Shown one piece after another: positions 46,847 to 61,200 of a DNA stretch of 64,000 nucleotides. The notes beneath the pieces were generated by a model that was not told the origin of the DNA, made no database searches, and saw nothing but the letters and a program-made list of their open reading frames with translations. Position 1 is the stretch's first letter. Each line of letters opens with the position of its first letter. A program made the position numbers and the translations under genes. Origin of the DNA: Glandiceps talaboti (Eukaryota; Hemichordata; Enteropneusta; Spengelidae); contig NC_135559.1 of NCBI RefSeq assembly GCF_964340395.1, positions 14,062,259 to 14,126,258 on the forward strand, read 5' to 3'.

Positions 46847-46906
46847 TCGGCAGAATTACTGAAATTCTCTTTTGAGTCCTGGAAACTGTAAAATTTGTAA
46901 CCCATA
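46847..46906 (+). repeat. 60-bp exact direct repeat, copy 1
   Basis: The block from TCGGCAGAATTACTGAAATT to AACCCATA recurs without change at 47280-47339. Confidence 0.95.
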
Positions 46907-47279
46907 TACTTGTGGCATAACACCTCTTTTTATTCTAAAATAATAATATGGAAGCTTGAAGACCTCATTTCACCATTGACACACACATGTTACTGATACC
47001 CTAAGAATTTAACCGCTTTCTGTTTCAGTGGATTCATGGGGATAATTTCATGCCTGACATTCATTCTGGATAGGTTGCTATGACAACTAGAACATAGCTT
47101 GGATGGATCATACTACTTTGAAATTGCTGAACTGTTTCTATGGATTATGATATTTCCTTGCTACAAAGCTCTTTTCTTTCAGGAAGGTCTGACAAACGTT
47201 GGCTCGAATATTAAAGTTGAAATTGGGTGGCAGCTGTTGCTAATCTTTGTAACATCCACTTGACTACCATTTTTCAGTA

Positions 47280-47339
47280 TCGGCAGAATTACTGAAATTC
47301 TCTTTTGAGTCCTGGAAACTGTAAAATTTGTAACCCATA
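47280..47339 (+). repeat. 60-bp exact direct repeat, copy 2
   Basis: Identical to 46847-46906. The 373 bp between copies is non-coding. Confidence 0.95.
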
Positions 47340-50337
47340 ATGCTTTTATATTGGGAGTATATGATTCGCAGAACAGTCACTGAAGTAATAATTAAAACAG
47401 ATGGAATAGTTAAAACAAACGTTTCAGGTAATATACTCATTTACCATGCTTGTGTTTTATTCTGTTTCAATCCCGTGCATGAATGTATTAATAAATTCGA
47501 AGGTGTTGTTTGTGTTTTTCTTTCACATTGAGCAATCCAACCACAAAATAAAAGAATACCTCATAAGAAATATTGATGTTGCTCTCCATGTGAAAATAAA
47601 TGACAGGTAAAAACATAATAATATGAGTCATTTATTCTAGAATTTCACCATTAGTGAATGTAGAAGTAAACAATTTTCATTCAAAATGACTTCGAAATAT
47701 GAAAACATTCATCATCTATTGTCTATTTAATGGGTTGTAATAACTTCACGTGTTCCAGTATTTCCTACCATATGGTGCCTTTCCAACAAAAGGGATAAAA
47801 GCCGAACTGTAAAATATTTGGTAATATTTGCCATATTTATGACTTCGTTGATCTTAAGTAATCTGGTAATCCGCTTATTTCAATTTATGATTTTCTAATC
47901 TTGATTTATTATTAAAATCAATTAACTATGTAACACACATTATTGTTCATTTTCTGAATGCTTCCATGTTTGTTCCATAGATACTGAATTATAATAACAC
48001 AACTTCACAGAACGTTTTTATAAGTACCATTATCCAACCATTCTACCTAGTTACCATTCCCAGACATTATTCCTTGATTTCAGGAAAGTCTGTATGTTAA
48101 AACATTTTGTTAAACGTGAAATTGTCGGTGGTGAGTTTCTGAATGCCCATCTTCATCGGCCCGAATATCGGTATTTTTAAATACGTTATTCATTGCACGT
48201 ATAATATTCAGTCATCGTTACATCTGTATGCTAAATTTATGACTTCCGCTACAAATTGTTAGTTTACCGTTGTCCTATATCATTCAAATATAATATTGAT
48301 GAATGCTTAAAATCATTTAAAAAATATATGTCTGAGAAGAAGATGTAAACATAATGATGATCCAAGAATACAAATCAATACATTATCAAGTTGTTAGTAA
48401 ACACAACTAAATTGTAGTATGGTTTTTCTCACTTATCTGTGAATTCATACATTGCACCAACATGTTGTACTTTATATCATAATACAATGAAAATCTAGAA
48501 TCTGCGATTACTTAAATTTGTACCATGAGACTAATTAACAGACATTTGACATGGGTCAAAGCAGCGACATGTCTTATTATTTTATAGGTCAATACACATG
48601 AGTAAGGTGTCTTTTAAGGAAATGTTAATTCGACTGCCTTTACAAATTATTTTTCAATATGAACATACCCTATGTGATTGTAGGCAGTACTTCACACAGA
48701 TATAACTTTTCCTAAAGACTACTTGAAAATCAACATCGCCTGTATTTCTATTCGTCAGTATAAGTACCTCCAAACGTATGGTTAATTATGCCTTTAACCA
48801 AATTAAACCAATTACTAGAATAGGGCCAGGTTACCCAATATAAGTTTTAAATGTGTTAATCAGCTTATATTGTAACAGTAATAATATAAATTATCTTTTG
48901 CCAAGGCAAAAAAAAATACTAAAAAAGTACACCAAGATGAACTTTCTAACATATCCTTATTTCTATTCCATAACTTTGAACCGACATCGTTTTCCAAAAT
49001 GATATATTCTTTATGTAAAGAGTACATAACACTCTTGTTGATTGGTTTACTTTTTAGACTCATATCTTATCTATTTTTCATCCCCAAGAGTATAAATTCG
49101 TTCAAACAAAAATCTTGCAATAAGATTTGGTCGTCGAAAAGTCACATTAATCTTTCCCGAAGCACGATGAAATAATTAAATAACTAGTTTAAGTTGATAA
49201 ATTGACTTTTTCGGATTGCCATTAAGGTTTGATAAATTATTATAAAGTTTGCCATTGTGCGTGGGAATGATATATAAGGCATTATATCCCCCATATATCT
49301 ATCAATTATCTATTATCAAACGTGGCCCTTCAATACGGTCATGCTAAGGACAAATTGAATTAATATTTTATTAGCTTACCGCTAGATCGACTACGCTAGC
49401 AACCATACGTATAATTATCTACCTCGACAACATCTTAGTGGAGTGACTATGGAAAAGTTACAAAGTAATTTTGATTTATATTAAATAAATATTTGTACTA
49501 AATACATACAAATCATCATGCCTAGCTTGAGCTAGGGAAATAGCTACCTGATGTATATACACGCTTGGGGATCTGTTTATTTTTAATTTCTACTCCCTAA
49601 TGAATAATGCATAAGCCTAGTTTTACAAAAATGATGATTTGTAGAATATACCAATAACCAGATGTAAACTGAATGTCTTCCGTAAGGGCAAAGTTTTGAG
49701 ATTGTCGTTCCTACAGACAATTGTTGGAATACAACAGAACATATGTAATAAGTTATTTTTTCTCATTGATTGCTATTTGCTCATTGCTGTTAGTGACCTC
49801 CTGGCCAACCACAACATGTACTGGTATCGCAAATGCATGTATCAAATTATATTTAATTTGAAGTGTGCATTCTTGAGATATAGCCAAATTACCGAAAACC
49901 ATTAATTATGTAAATTTCTTGTTAATATTCTTGGGATGTTTACCGAAACCTAATCAGTTCTTGTCACTACCCTACAGAACAAATGCAATAAATTTCGTTT
50001 GAATTGTGCCAGTCGTGGTTTAGAAAATGGTGATAAAGTCGCACCACTTTAGACGACATTTCCTTAAGTGAAACTATTTTTTTCTTTTTTGTGGCCAATC
50101 GAAAATATGCCAATAACATATTAAAACTAAAAGATGCATTAGTAATATTTTCAGGACAGATGCGCTTTTGTATCGCAAATGTGTGTACAATGAATTTGAA
50201 GTGTGCATTCTTGAGATATAGCCTAATTACCGAAAATCATTAATTACGTAAATTGCTCATTAATATTCACGGGATTTTTACCAAAACCTAATCAAGTCTT
50301 GCCATTACCCTACGGAATACGTTATGGAGAAAACGAT
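47340..50337. other. No gene found
   Basis: AT-rich sequence. Near its end (about 49823-49980) is one copy of a repeat that recurs at about 50170-50330, just before a CAGA array. Confidence 0.5.
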
Positions 50338-50340
50338 GAC

Positions 50341-50405
<65 letters not shown>

Positions 50406-50452
50406 TACACAGATACACAGACAGAAAGACAGACACACACACACACACAGAC
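50170..50452 (+). repeat. Dispersed repeat copy ending in a (CAGA)n/(CA)n tail
   Basis: The block with GAAGTGTGCATTCTTGAGAT, ATTACCGAAAA and TTACCCTACGGAA is about 85% identical by eye to 49823-49980. It ends in about 17 CAGA units. Repeat plus simple tail suggests a transposon end. Confidence 0.75.
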
Positions 50453-50489
50453 TTCCACCCATAAATATATCTCTTCCTTACGGAAGAAA

Positions 50490-50764
50490 AAAAGGACAAG
50501 GTTTGTCGGTTAAACCACTTGCCTCTTACCACTGCGGTCGGGGTTCGAACCCCATTCACGGCTCAATTAAATTTACCACGCTGTAAGTAAGAAGAGTGTC
50601 ATTCAGTTTGACTCTGCCGGACAACGCAGGTCGCCCCCGGGTACTCCGGTTACCTCCTGCATTAACACTGAACCCATGAGGGTTGGCCCTCACTGGACTT
50701 CTTGGGAGACAAGTGGTTATATGCTTAAAGAACTATCCAGTATAAATAAAGATTATTATTACTA
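50490..50764 (+). mobile_element. tRNA-derived SINE (plus strand)
   Basis: A B-box GGTTCGAACCCC at 50542-50553 follows a tRNA-like head. A body follows containing CCGGGTACTCCGGTTACCTC, similar to core motifs of invertebrate SINEs. The tail is AATAAAGATTATTATTACTA. It begins about 35 bp after the CAGA/CA array. Confidence 0.78.
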
Positions 50765-51821
50765 TACGGATGATTATTGTGTATGTTGTCAAGTACAATT
50801 GCCGACATCAGACCATGGATAAAGAGAACCTGTTACAAACAGGAAAATAATCAGACTGGATAGATGATGCTTTGGTGTCTAAACAATACTCAATGGAAAT
50901 AAAATGTGATGTCATTTGGATAGTTTACTTAATATGGTAAATAAACACATAGGGCGATATAAATTAGGATCAAGGTGCCCTTTATTCGACTGGTTAAGAA
51001 ACAATGACAGACGTTGTTTGGTTCATTAAGATGTGCTATTTCGGTTATAATATCGCTGTTACTTTGATATAATGGCATATTGTTATTCTAAAAGTACAAG
51101 GCTCATTGAAAAATATACTATATTGATATTAATGATTAATGCAATGATTTACCAGTCATCTGCGTTTCCATGAACACCATGCTGACATTATGAACTCTTT
51201 TGATTATCTTATAAATTGACTTCAATTCGTTTGAATGCTTTCAATGTAGATGATTATATCCAAGGAGAGTTCCAGTTTAGGTTACCTTCTAAGGCAAATC
51301 TCTGTTCTAAAGTACGTACAATGGAATAATCTTCCTCACTAGCGTTTATGGGTGTATGTTATTGAAATGTTGACAACAAACGCCAACAAACTATTACTAA
51401 ATACGTTATAAGGAACACAGTCTATTCTTTAGAAATTGCAGAAAAGTGGAATGAGGACAATATTTTTACTGTAAATATTATTTCACTGTAAATCAAATTA
51501 TGATACTCATGTAAAATCCGATAGTCTTTATCCATATTAGATAATGATGTTATAGTTATCAAAATAAATGTTTTCAAAGCAATAGAATATTTACACTCAA
51601 GGCCTAGGTACTTACATTTTAACCCCATGCATCAATGATTTGTGGCGCAATGTATACTATTTGCATTACCGTAAATGTTAGATATGGCATGCTTAAATTC
51701 ATGTTACATTCACATTTAATCTGTAATAGTTAATGTATTTTTATGGAGGTATGTTCGGTAATTATTGGAGTACAGAAACACGTGATACTTCATACAACTA
51801 TGCTTGATATTTGACACAGTA

Positions 51822-54800
51822 CGGAGGCCCATAGTGGAAAAAAGGGTAATTTTGGGGTTTCTTCACTTTTTAACAATTAATAAAATCTGAATTACTGGGA
51901 TCACAAGGTTAATATTCCTCATAATGAAAATACTGTTATATGTTAGTCTATATGTGTTCTAACTTTTTGTTTGAACAACTTGGAAAAATAGTTATTTTGG
52001 GGCAAATATCACAAAATCTATCATTTATACACAGGTATAAAGGAAATTTTTGGGTAAATACACATTTCTTTTCATTTTCATTATTTCAACTCTGAAACTT
52101 TCAAAATGAGTGTATCTTGGCATGAATACATCACTCCAAACTATATTTCGTGGCTAGAATATAAATATGCAAATTTATGCAAATTATTTTGATATAAAAA
52201 TAACTTTTACACAGTAAATATAGCCAATTTTAGCCACTGCTGGAGTAAAATCTGGAAGTGTAATGTCTATTCTTTTTGGTCACATCCATTTAGAATGTAA
52301 ACCTTACTGAGAATAAGTAAAGTTTATAAATACTTGAAATTAACTTTATGGAATAAATTGAGTTGAAAATTGACAAAAACTTAGTTTTTGGCAACTTTTC
52401 AGGGTAGCAAATAAAAACATGACAATTTAAGACATACATTGACTCCAACCTGAACAAGTGAACTCAGTTTTATTTGCACATAGCTGTTTACAAAGTTATT
52501 GATATCACAAATAATTAAAGCTCACACAACCAGAAATAGAGTTAGTGTGTTAAATTCAATTTAAAAAATGCTAAAAATCAATTTTGTCACAATTTCGCGA
52601 TATCTGCAATAAAAAGTCAAATTTCCAATCTGTACTGCTGCATCACATTTGTTGTTATGATTTTGACATGGTGAAACATTTCACAAAGTTGCTATGGGGG
52701 TCAATAATCAAATTGTCATTTTTTAATAAGAAATAAAGCACCTGCAAATATGTCATGTTGAATGTTGTGAATGGTGCATCATGGGAAATACAGCAATAAA
52801 TATGAACCCATCACTAAATTGTAAACAATCTCGCATTGATCGTAACCACAAATAACACATTTAGTTACCAAGTTCCTTTTGAGTTGATTATTCTATCAAG
52901 ATTAGGTATTACAGTAACTACAAACAATCCCACTGTCCTTTGCATAGCACGTTCAGTTGCGCTTGGAAGCTACCTATTGTCAAAACCCTAATAATTAGCA
53001 GTATAAAAATATATACAAACATCAAAGCACTTAGACTGCATGTTTCTATTTGTAGATATTGTTACATAAATTGTGGTACCAAATCAGGTATAGTAATTAA
53101 TTTACAGGAAAGCTATTGATGTATGGCTATAGTTATCCAATACAATAAAACTGATAAAGTCACATTATGCAAATGATCAGAGTTGATAAATTGTGGTACC
53201 AATTGTGGTATCAGTCTACTGTTTGCGATAACAGTGGAATCTGTTTTCAAACATTTAATGTTCATTATTCAACAAGCATGGCATTCATTCGTTCACTCAT
53301 GGTAACCTACCAATGGGTGTGATTCCACAAGGCTACTGTGAAGGTGAATCTAGTGATTTACCAGAGAACACACCGATGAGTGTATAGTTTACCAGCAGTA
53401 AAACAGCAATTATGTACATCAACTATTTAAATTAGTTGATATGTTTTGGACATCCTCCTCGGATGACCCACTGTACACATTATAATTACATGTCTGCTGT
53501 TTCAGTTCTGGCTTGTGTAATGTATTTCAAGGAATTCATGATTTGTTAGGGGTTGCTGCCGAGCTGTTTCAGAAGACGATGAAATTACTGATCTATAAAA
53601 TAAAATATAAATTATGAAATTATTTATACATATACATATATTGCAGTGATACAGGTTAGTTAACAAAAGAATTATTAATGTCGACAATTTATACATACTA
53701 CATACAACAACAGACTTTAGCCTTTTAACTTTATAATAAAATGAAAATGAAATAAATTTATCTAAATTTACAATTCAGTAGTTATCTTTAGATCTTAGCA
53801 GCCAAATTCATAAACGTTTAATATACTGATAAAATTGATTTAAATTTTAGAGACAAACTGAAGTAAAATTGTGATACTGAGATGGTGATAAATTGCACAT
53901 CAATAATTTTATGTAAAGATAGCGCATTGAAATTTGTATGTGTGGAAATCAGTAATCATAAATGTCAGTTGAGATATTAATTTACTTTTATTACATAATG
54001 GGTATAGTAAGATGAAAACATTCAACTATAACGCTAACAAGAACACATAAATATATTATAAACAATCATTATAAAAATTAGCATCTGCCACTTATATAAG
54101 TACAAGAACTTAGCAAAATCGCCACCAACGTCAAATGTCACGCCAATCTGTTTACGTTATTGACTCGACCCAAGGAAGCGTCAAAAGGCAAATCAATAAC
54201 TATTAGTTGCTTTAAATACAACAAAGTTTTAAAATGACATCAACATTGTTTGGTTACAATATTCGCCTTGAACGGGATTTTGTATAGATGACATTTTAGT
54301 TCGAACGAATTATTGTTACTTCCGGTTACAACAACACTACGCGATCCTTTCAGATCTGACGGCATTAGAATTGACAGTCACAATATAAATACCACACACA
54401 GTGATTAATTCCTATACGGAAATAGTGACCAATTTAAGAAAACAGTAAAAAATATCATACTTGTCACGTAAACTACTGTAAACAAAACTTACCGACATAG
54501 TTCATCGTTGAAACCTCGGTTCACTAACACCACGCCTGGGTCAACATCTAGTGTGTACTGCTAGCTGGAGGCGCTGGCCTCGACGGTGATCCCCAAGTTC
54601 AAATTGTAATCGCGCGTACATTTTCCGTCGAATACCATTGAAATTTCACACAAATGTAATACTAATCATAAATTTTCAAACTGTATGGGGTGCATATTGA
54701 AATAAAGAAACCCCTGGAAAACATAATCACCTGAAATTTCATAGTTTTTACGGCGCGTACAGACGGTCTACAGCGTTAACGATAATGGCCGCACCCTGTT

Positions 54801-55198
54801 GTATCGTCTTATTCACGCCAAGTACTTTTAAAAGAACTAATTTGATTGGCTGTAGACTGAAAACTGACGTTGCGAGAACAAATCAAAGCAAGCATACTAT
54901 ATTTACTGTTATGACCTTTGGCACCCCTTCAGAACGTTTTTTTAGAAAATAATGTGACCGTCACGTAATACAGTGTACGCGCGCTACTGAAAACGGACGA
55001 AATTGTACTTTCAAAGTAGCTGTAATTTAATAATTTCAGATGTCAATGTAAAATTATCTTAATGCCCAAATAGAAAAAATTGTGTAGATTCTGAAAATGC
55101 AAGAAAAACGCCAATTTATGAATTATTTCCTGCTGTAAACCTCACTCAAAAATAGATGAGCACGCAGTGCATGTACATTTATCGTGTGTGGGCCTCCC
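51822..55198. mobile_element. Possible 3.4-kb TA-flanked non-autonomous DNA element
   Basis: CGGAGGCCCATA at 51822 and TGTGGGCCTCCC ending at 55198 are inverted to each other over about 11 bp, and both are flanked by TA. The interior is AT-rich with no transposase frame. The short inverted match over this distance could be chance. Confidence 0.35.
54493..54640 (-). ncRNA. Possible 5' exon of an unassigned minus-strand transcript
   Basis: A consensus donor CG/GTAAGTTTTG lies at 54487-54494 on the minus strand, preceded by CpG-richer sequence. A plausible acceptor TTATTTTATAG lies near 53597. The two do not join in a long open frame (a stop follows almost at once), so if transcribed it is probably non-coding. 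The upstream boundary is a guess. Confidence 0.2.
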
Positions 55199-55200
55199 TA

Positions 55201-58200
55201 AGTCAGTAGATGCAGGGAAGTATTTCTTCGTTTACTCTGGACGTGAATTGAACACTGAATACATATTTTAACAACACTTTTGCTGATTCTTCCACTGAAA
55301 AATGCTTCACGGTGTTCCTATGACTTAATGTTGTTCAAAACCTATCTTTGTATATGACACACGTACGTAGCTTCAACAATTTTCCTTCTTCCTTTAACCA
55401 TATTCTAACGGAGGAAAACTCTGGCCACACAATCGAACCACTACTAACTGAAAATAACGCTTAATACGATCTAAATAGAGTTATGGCACTTTTAATATCT
55501 ATCCCATTTGTAAATTGGTAATATGTTAACCTATTCTCAAAATCGTCGTCATCCATATTATTCTGTTTAAAACTATAAACGACTAAGCTTATCTATCTCT
55601 TCCGTATGAGCCATATGTTCACAATATTTGTATTTTATAACTCGTGATAATTTATCTTCGGATGGAAATACACAAAAGACAAGTTTGAATGATTGTAGTA
55701 TCATCTCGCGAATGTATGTATTGATTGTAATGATCATACGACTGTGGTTTCCATTATCATTGTAATCAGCAAAGTAGGAATGAAAACTCTATTTTTTTCA
55801 TATACTGATTAATGATATAGACTTAATTCCAAAGAATAAGGATGTTAAAAATCGTTACTCAGAGTTTCACGCTTCCTCAGGAGACAAATGCAATATAATC
55901 TTTATGTATTGCAATCATTACTTTGTCAATACATTGTCTGCTTTATGATTCAGAATATTTTTCAGCGATATATTTGTATAAAATGTGTTATTTGATTTCG
56001 GCAAGTATATAGTGTTAATTGGATTAACCGTCATATTCCTGCAAAGCTTTCTTTAAGCTACATTTGCGAGTCAACAGTTGGTGGTACTTCAAATACCAAT
56101 AACGGCTAGCGACAGTGCAATTACACGAGTTCTGCGTTCAATGACACCGATCTAGTTATATCTTTTGTGATAATATTTTGCATTTAGATATTATTCCCAC
56201 ACTTTTTCTTCCTTCGGCCAAGGCAAATGCGGCAAAGCTAAAGGTCCTTATGACTACAAATCAATAGACAAATACTGCTAAAATGCTTAGGTCATGAGTT
56301 TTATCTGGGTGAATGAGGAAAATACTGGAAGTAATATAATTCTTCTTCCTCAGCATACTTTTGAATAATCAAGAGTTTGAGCATTTTGGTCTATATTTGA
56401 ATAAATAATGGTGTAAGCCATAACTACAGATACATGTGTACCATAAACGTGGTGTAAGCCATAACTACACATACATGTGTACCATAAACGTGGTGTAAGC
56501 CATAACTACATATACACAGTGTGCCATAAACGTGGTGTAAGCCATAACTACAGATACACAGTGTACCATAAACGTGGTGTAAGCCGTAACTACAGATATA
56601 TGTGTACCATAAACGTGGTGTAAGCCATAACTACAGATACACGTGTACCATAAACGTGGTGTAAGCCATAGCTACAGATACATGTGTACCATAAACGTGG
56701 TGTAAGCCATAACTACACAACTACACATACATGTGTACCATAAACGTGGTGTAAGCCATAACTACACATACATAGTGTACGGTATAGAGCACAAATGCGA
56801 TATCAAAACAACCTGTCATTGAGCCTGATATGGTGTTAGTGTTTTGCCATTCCATTTGGACTAATCCGAAGAAGCTCTGACTTCAGTACTGTGTCACATA
56901 CATTTGGTTGGTATGACTCAATGTTCAGTCAGAGATCCAAGTGCTCTCAATTTTGCGATCAAACACCGATTTCCTACATGTAAAATATGTAAGCTTAAAG
57001 TCGTCAATATATCATACTTCTCTTCCAACTTTCAAAGGCAATTTGTCAAATGATTTCCAATCAATGTTTTGAACTGCACAGCTCATGAAAGACGACTTTT
57101 CTCTCGAAAAATTTACTTCCGGATCGTGAATGATGATGAGATGTTGTGTCCTCGTTCACTAATTACTATGTGTAATTAGAACAATACGCGTATATCATAC
57201 ACGTATAGGACCCTATCGTATTTGGTCTGTGTCGGCTTGTCAGTGAAGGAGGGCCCACTATCTCATTATTTATTCGAATGCATTGTTCGAATGCAGTGTG
57301 AGATCATTTCGATCTCTGACTGATAACTGAATATATCTGACTTCGTCCTCAGTCAGAGCCTCCTCAGACAACATTTGGACGTGCTTTGGTTATTGACTTT
57401 GACATAAGTAATTTCGACATGAACTAGGTCACAGTAATTGCATTAGTTTTAACAATTTAATCAATAATCACATTCTCGCTTGAACGGAGAGATGCCTAGA
57501 GGTTGATTACAATATAATTATGTTTTGCTGCATGGCAGAGTTGTTCCTTTATGTCTTATTATACCTATTTTTCCGACCGATATCTAATGTGATTTGATTG
57601 TTACTGTGGCTGGCCTTTATCAGCCCGTCGAAAATGTCAACAATCTAAGTTCAGGTACAACACATACCAGGATAATGAACTACGAATAGACGCTATAAAT
57701 ACGACTAGACTCGCAACAAGAAGAGACAAGATTTCAACAAACACTTTTTGCGACAACTAATGGTGGTGATGGTAATGAGGGTGGTTACTGTTGGTGATGT
57801 AATGAGGTGCTGGTTAGAGAAAGAAAAGAGTATGTATGGTTAACAATATGAATGCAGATATTGTTGGTTGTGTCGGCTGCCAGTGGCTCTGGTTCTGGTT
57901 AGGTGCAGTGTGTAGGTGCCATGTATGGCTAAAGCTGTGTCTGCGAGAAGGGGTGGAAGGAGAAGAGAAGATGGTAGGGATCGTAGAGGCGATGACAGTG
58001 GTGTTTGAAATTGTAGATTTGGTGGCGAGTTTTGTAGTGGTAGTATCGTGGTAGTGGTGGTTGTAGTGGTTGTCTTTTTCGGTGGTACTGGTGGTATTAA
58101 AGGGGGTTTACAACAAGATGCTGATTCGAGTGACCGAGGTTCTTACGGCTTTGATGCTTTCAATGAATACTTGAAATATTGTAGATGTTGACCGCGTTCC

Positions 58201-61200
58201 TCCCTAAAGTGCACTACTACATCAGTTCACTCAAATGCTATAAGGCAGCAACGCATCATTTATATGAAAGAATACCTAATCATTACTGATTGACGCACGT
58301 GGAATATTAGATAAATTGCACATTGCAGAAATCACTTTCTGTGATGAGATAAAAGACTTCTCATGTCACTTTCCATTACCGTATTACAGTTTCATTCTTA
58401 ATCTGCAACGTATCATAGGATGTGAACATCTGATATCCGTTTTTCATTATGTAGGCCTGTTATCTTCATCTGTGCTACTCCACCGTCTCACATTAATGTT
58501 ATTACAAGGTTCCACTCACTATATGTCGTCCTACTTTCGAATGATGTATTGATACTCTGTAAAAACACATCGACACTTACATTTTCTGACTACTTTGTCT
58601 ATTTAAATTAATTTTCACTTCTCTTGTTCAGTTTAGTAGTTCGTCAATATTGATATTTTCTCGCTCTCATTGATTATTCCAAGTGTTCAGTTTTGTTGAT
58701 GTTATTATTACATCACCATACCTTGGTAGAAAAACATGGTGTTTCTTATACTTCGTTACGAAAAGTGATGAAATGCAAATATTCAAACAACGTTTTCGGA
58801 AATATCGTTCCTGCAATGAGTAGGTTAGGCAGTGAATAAATGAGAAACCAATCGTCTCGAGAATACCTTACGTAATTGAATGGTGCATCCCATCTAAATG
58901 TGTGACTCGAATTCAGATGTGAAACGAATATTACACACGTACCTTCAGGAGAATTCACCATGTTTTATGCATAACACTGTACTAGCTGCAACTTTAGTTA
59001 AAGTTGTTTTCGATCATGTAATCAACAATTAATTTACTGATTTTTTATCAAAAGCCAATAATTAGACATTGTACATGTTAGAGGTCTATTTTATCCGTAA
59101 GTAGTGCAGTAATATGTTGAAAATGCAATCGGATTGGGATTAATGATTCTAGGGTGCGGACCAAATATTATTGTGTATATGTACACAAGTACGCATACTC
59201 ACAGGTGATTCAATACTATTCATAGTGTATGATATTACGAGTACGGCCATTGTATTTAACTGAAATGCTTCTAAAAACGTCCCGTTGCAGCTTCATGGCA
59301 AACATACGGCGAACATTGAAAGAGTTCAGGCGTTTACATATACTGCGACGTAATTCTAAATGCTACCTCGAGATGTGTAGAAACAGTGGCGGGGATAAAC
59401 ACCTTTACGAATACAAAGAAAATTATTACTGCATATATGGTTAGTTTTAGAAACATGCGTTAGTTGTTCAATAGTAATTTGATAACATGATAGCGATTGT
59501 TGACATTAGAATTGTGTTCAAGGTTTTGTAAAAACGCAAAATATCGTCTCTATTCATAATTATGATAAGATGTTATTGATGGTTATAGCTAAAATGATGT
59601 AGGCTTGGTGTTTTACTGATGTTTAATACTCACCGTCAGACAACTTCTATTGCAAAAGAAACAATTACAAAAGGTGTCGTGCACAGTTGGGATGTAGAAG
59701 TAGAAGTCGTAAATGTTGATTATCAGTCAGAAAATAAACAACTGCAGCCATTGAAATCATCAAGTCCATGTGAAATGTTTTCGTTAGAAGCCTGTTTTTA
59801 CTGCAGTTTGAAAGAATAGCAATGGTTATCAGTGTTCAATGTGATTGGGCAAAGGAGCCTGCTGTGTTTATTGCGTCTCTGTTATTGTTAGTCTTGGTCT
59901 AGGATTGAAATCTGTCTAGCTCTGTGTCAAAAACGTAATGTCCCCATAAGTGAAACACAAAGTCTACATCAGTTTAGCTGTAATTTAATGCATAGTATTT
60001 TCCTATTTTAAAATATACCAGTGTTTAATTAAATTGTCCTGATATTGTGATTAAAATTAATCATTTCAACAATGGGAATAATATTATAATAGGTTTTAGT
60101 ACCAAACAAAGCAGTTTGCAACCGTGTGAAGGTTGCAACATTTCTTGCAAAACATTGTACTAAACACAGGAGCTACTGTCGGATCAAATATTCAAATATA
60201 TATATATTTATCAGTGTTACTTCCTAACAAAACAACTTTCAACCGTGCACAGGTTGTCCCCGAGCGTACTAAAAACATGTCTGCAGTTATACTAGACACA
60301 AATTCATCATTGTTGTAGTATAGTATAGTCTATAGTAAAATGTTCACGTGACTTGGGGGAAATTTGAAACGCATATAATTCGTTCGGTAAGGTTAATTCA
60401 GGGATGAGAGTGGCGTGTCACACCACGTTCCACAGTCATAATATATTATGATCAACTAAGATCGGCGTTTCCCGTTCTAATGCCACTGCTCACTTTCTCT
60501 GAATTGCGTGATACTGAAAAATGATTCAAGGTTTACTGGAATACGTCATTGTTTAATGTATACAAAAAGAACATTTTAATAGTACACTGGGGTCATTCAA
60601 TTCCAACGAACAGGAAATATGTTAAAGAAAGCTTTTTGGTTTTCTATATTTTATAATCAGAATAAATGGTGCGTGTGTATCATTGACTATTTTATTACCA
60701 AGTTAATGTGACCACTTTCAAGTTGCAATTATTTGATAACGTTAAGTGGTGAACACCTACAGAAAGAGATACGATCAATTGTCCTCGAGTATATTTTACA
60801 TCGAGGCGTAACGATGAACACCTTAATGAAGATTTCGCGGAAGAGAGTTTGTTGACACTGAAATCGCAAACGTGATTAATTGACATGACCAATATTAAAT
60901 GAAATTGAAAGAAAACGATCTGTACAGAGTCAACGTTGGTTTTAGGAGAAACCTACTAAGAATTTGTTTTCGTCTAAAAACGTTTCTTTCAAATCATTGT
61001 GTATACTCAACTAAATGTACCTGAGGTTGATAAGTCACCCAAACACATACTTAACGTGAAGTGCACCTCGGAGATAAACTGTTTAAACTTTCGCTGATAC
61101 TTTGTTCAGGTAAGTACAACATCATTCTCAGTTAAAATCAAGAAATCAGTGGTCACCGAGCAGAATGAAGGAATCAAATTAAAGGGATTTTTCTTAAAAC

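Noticed and set aside
57836-58054. 72-codon Val/Trp/Gly-rich plus-strand frame
   Set aside because: It lies in GTGGTNGT-type low-complexity DNA and has no gene features.
59229-59819. Two plus-strand exon-like frames, one preceded by CCCGTTGCAG and the other by CACCGTCAG
   Set aside because: The first would end in phase 1 and the second begins in phase 0, so they do not join. Neither shows a known domain.
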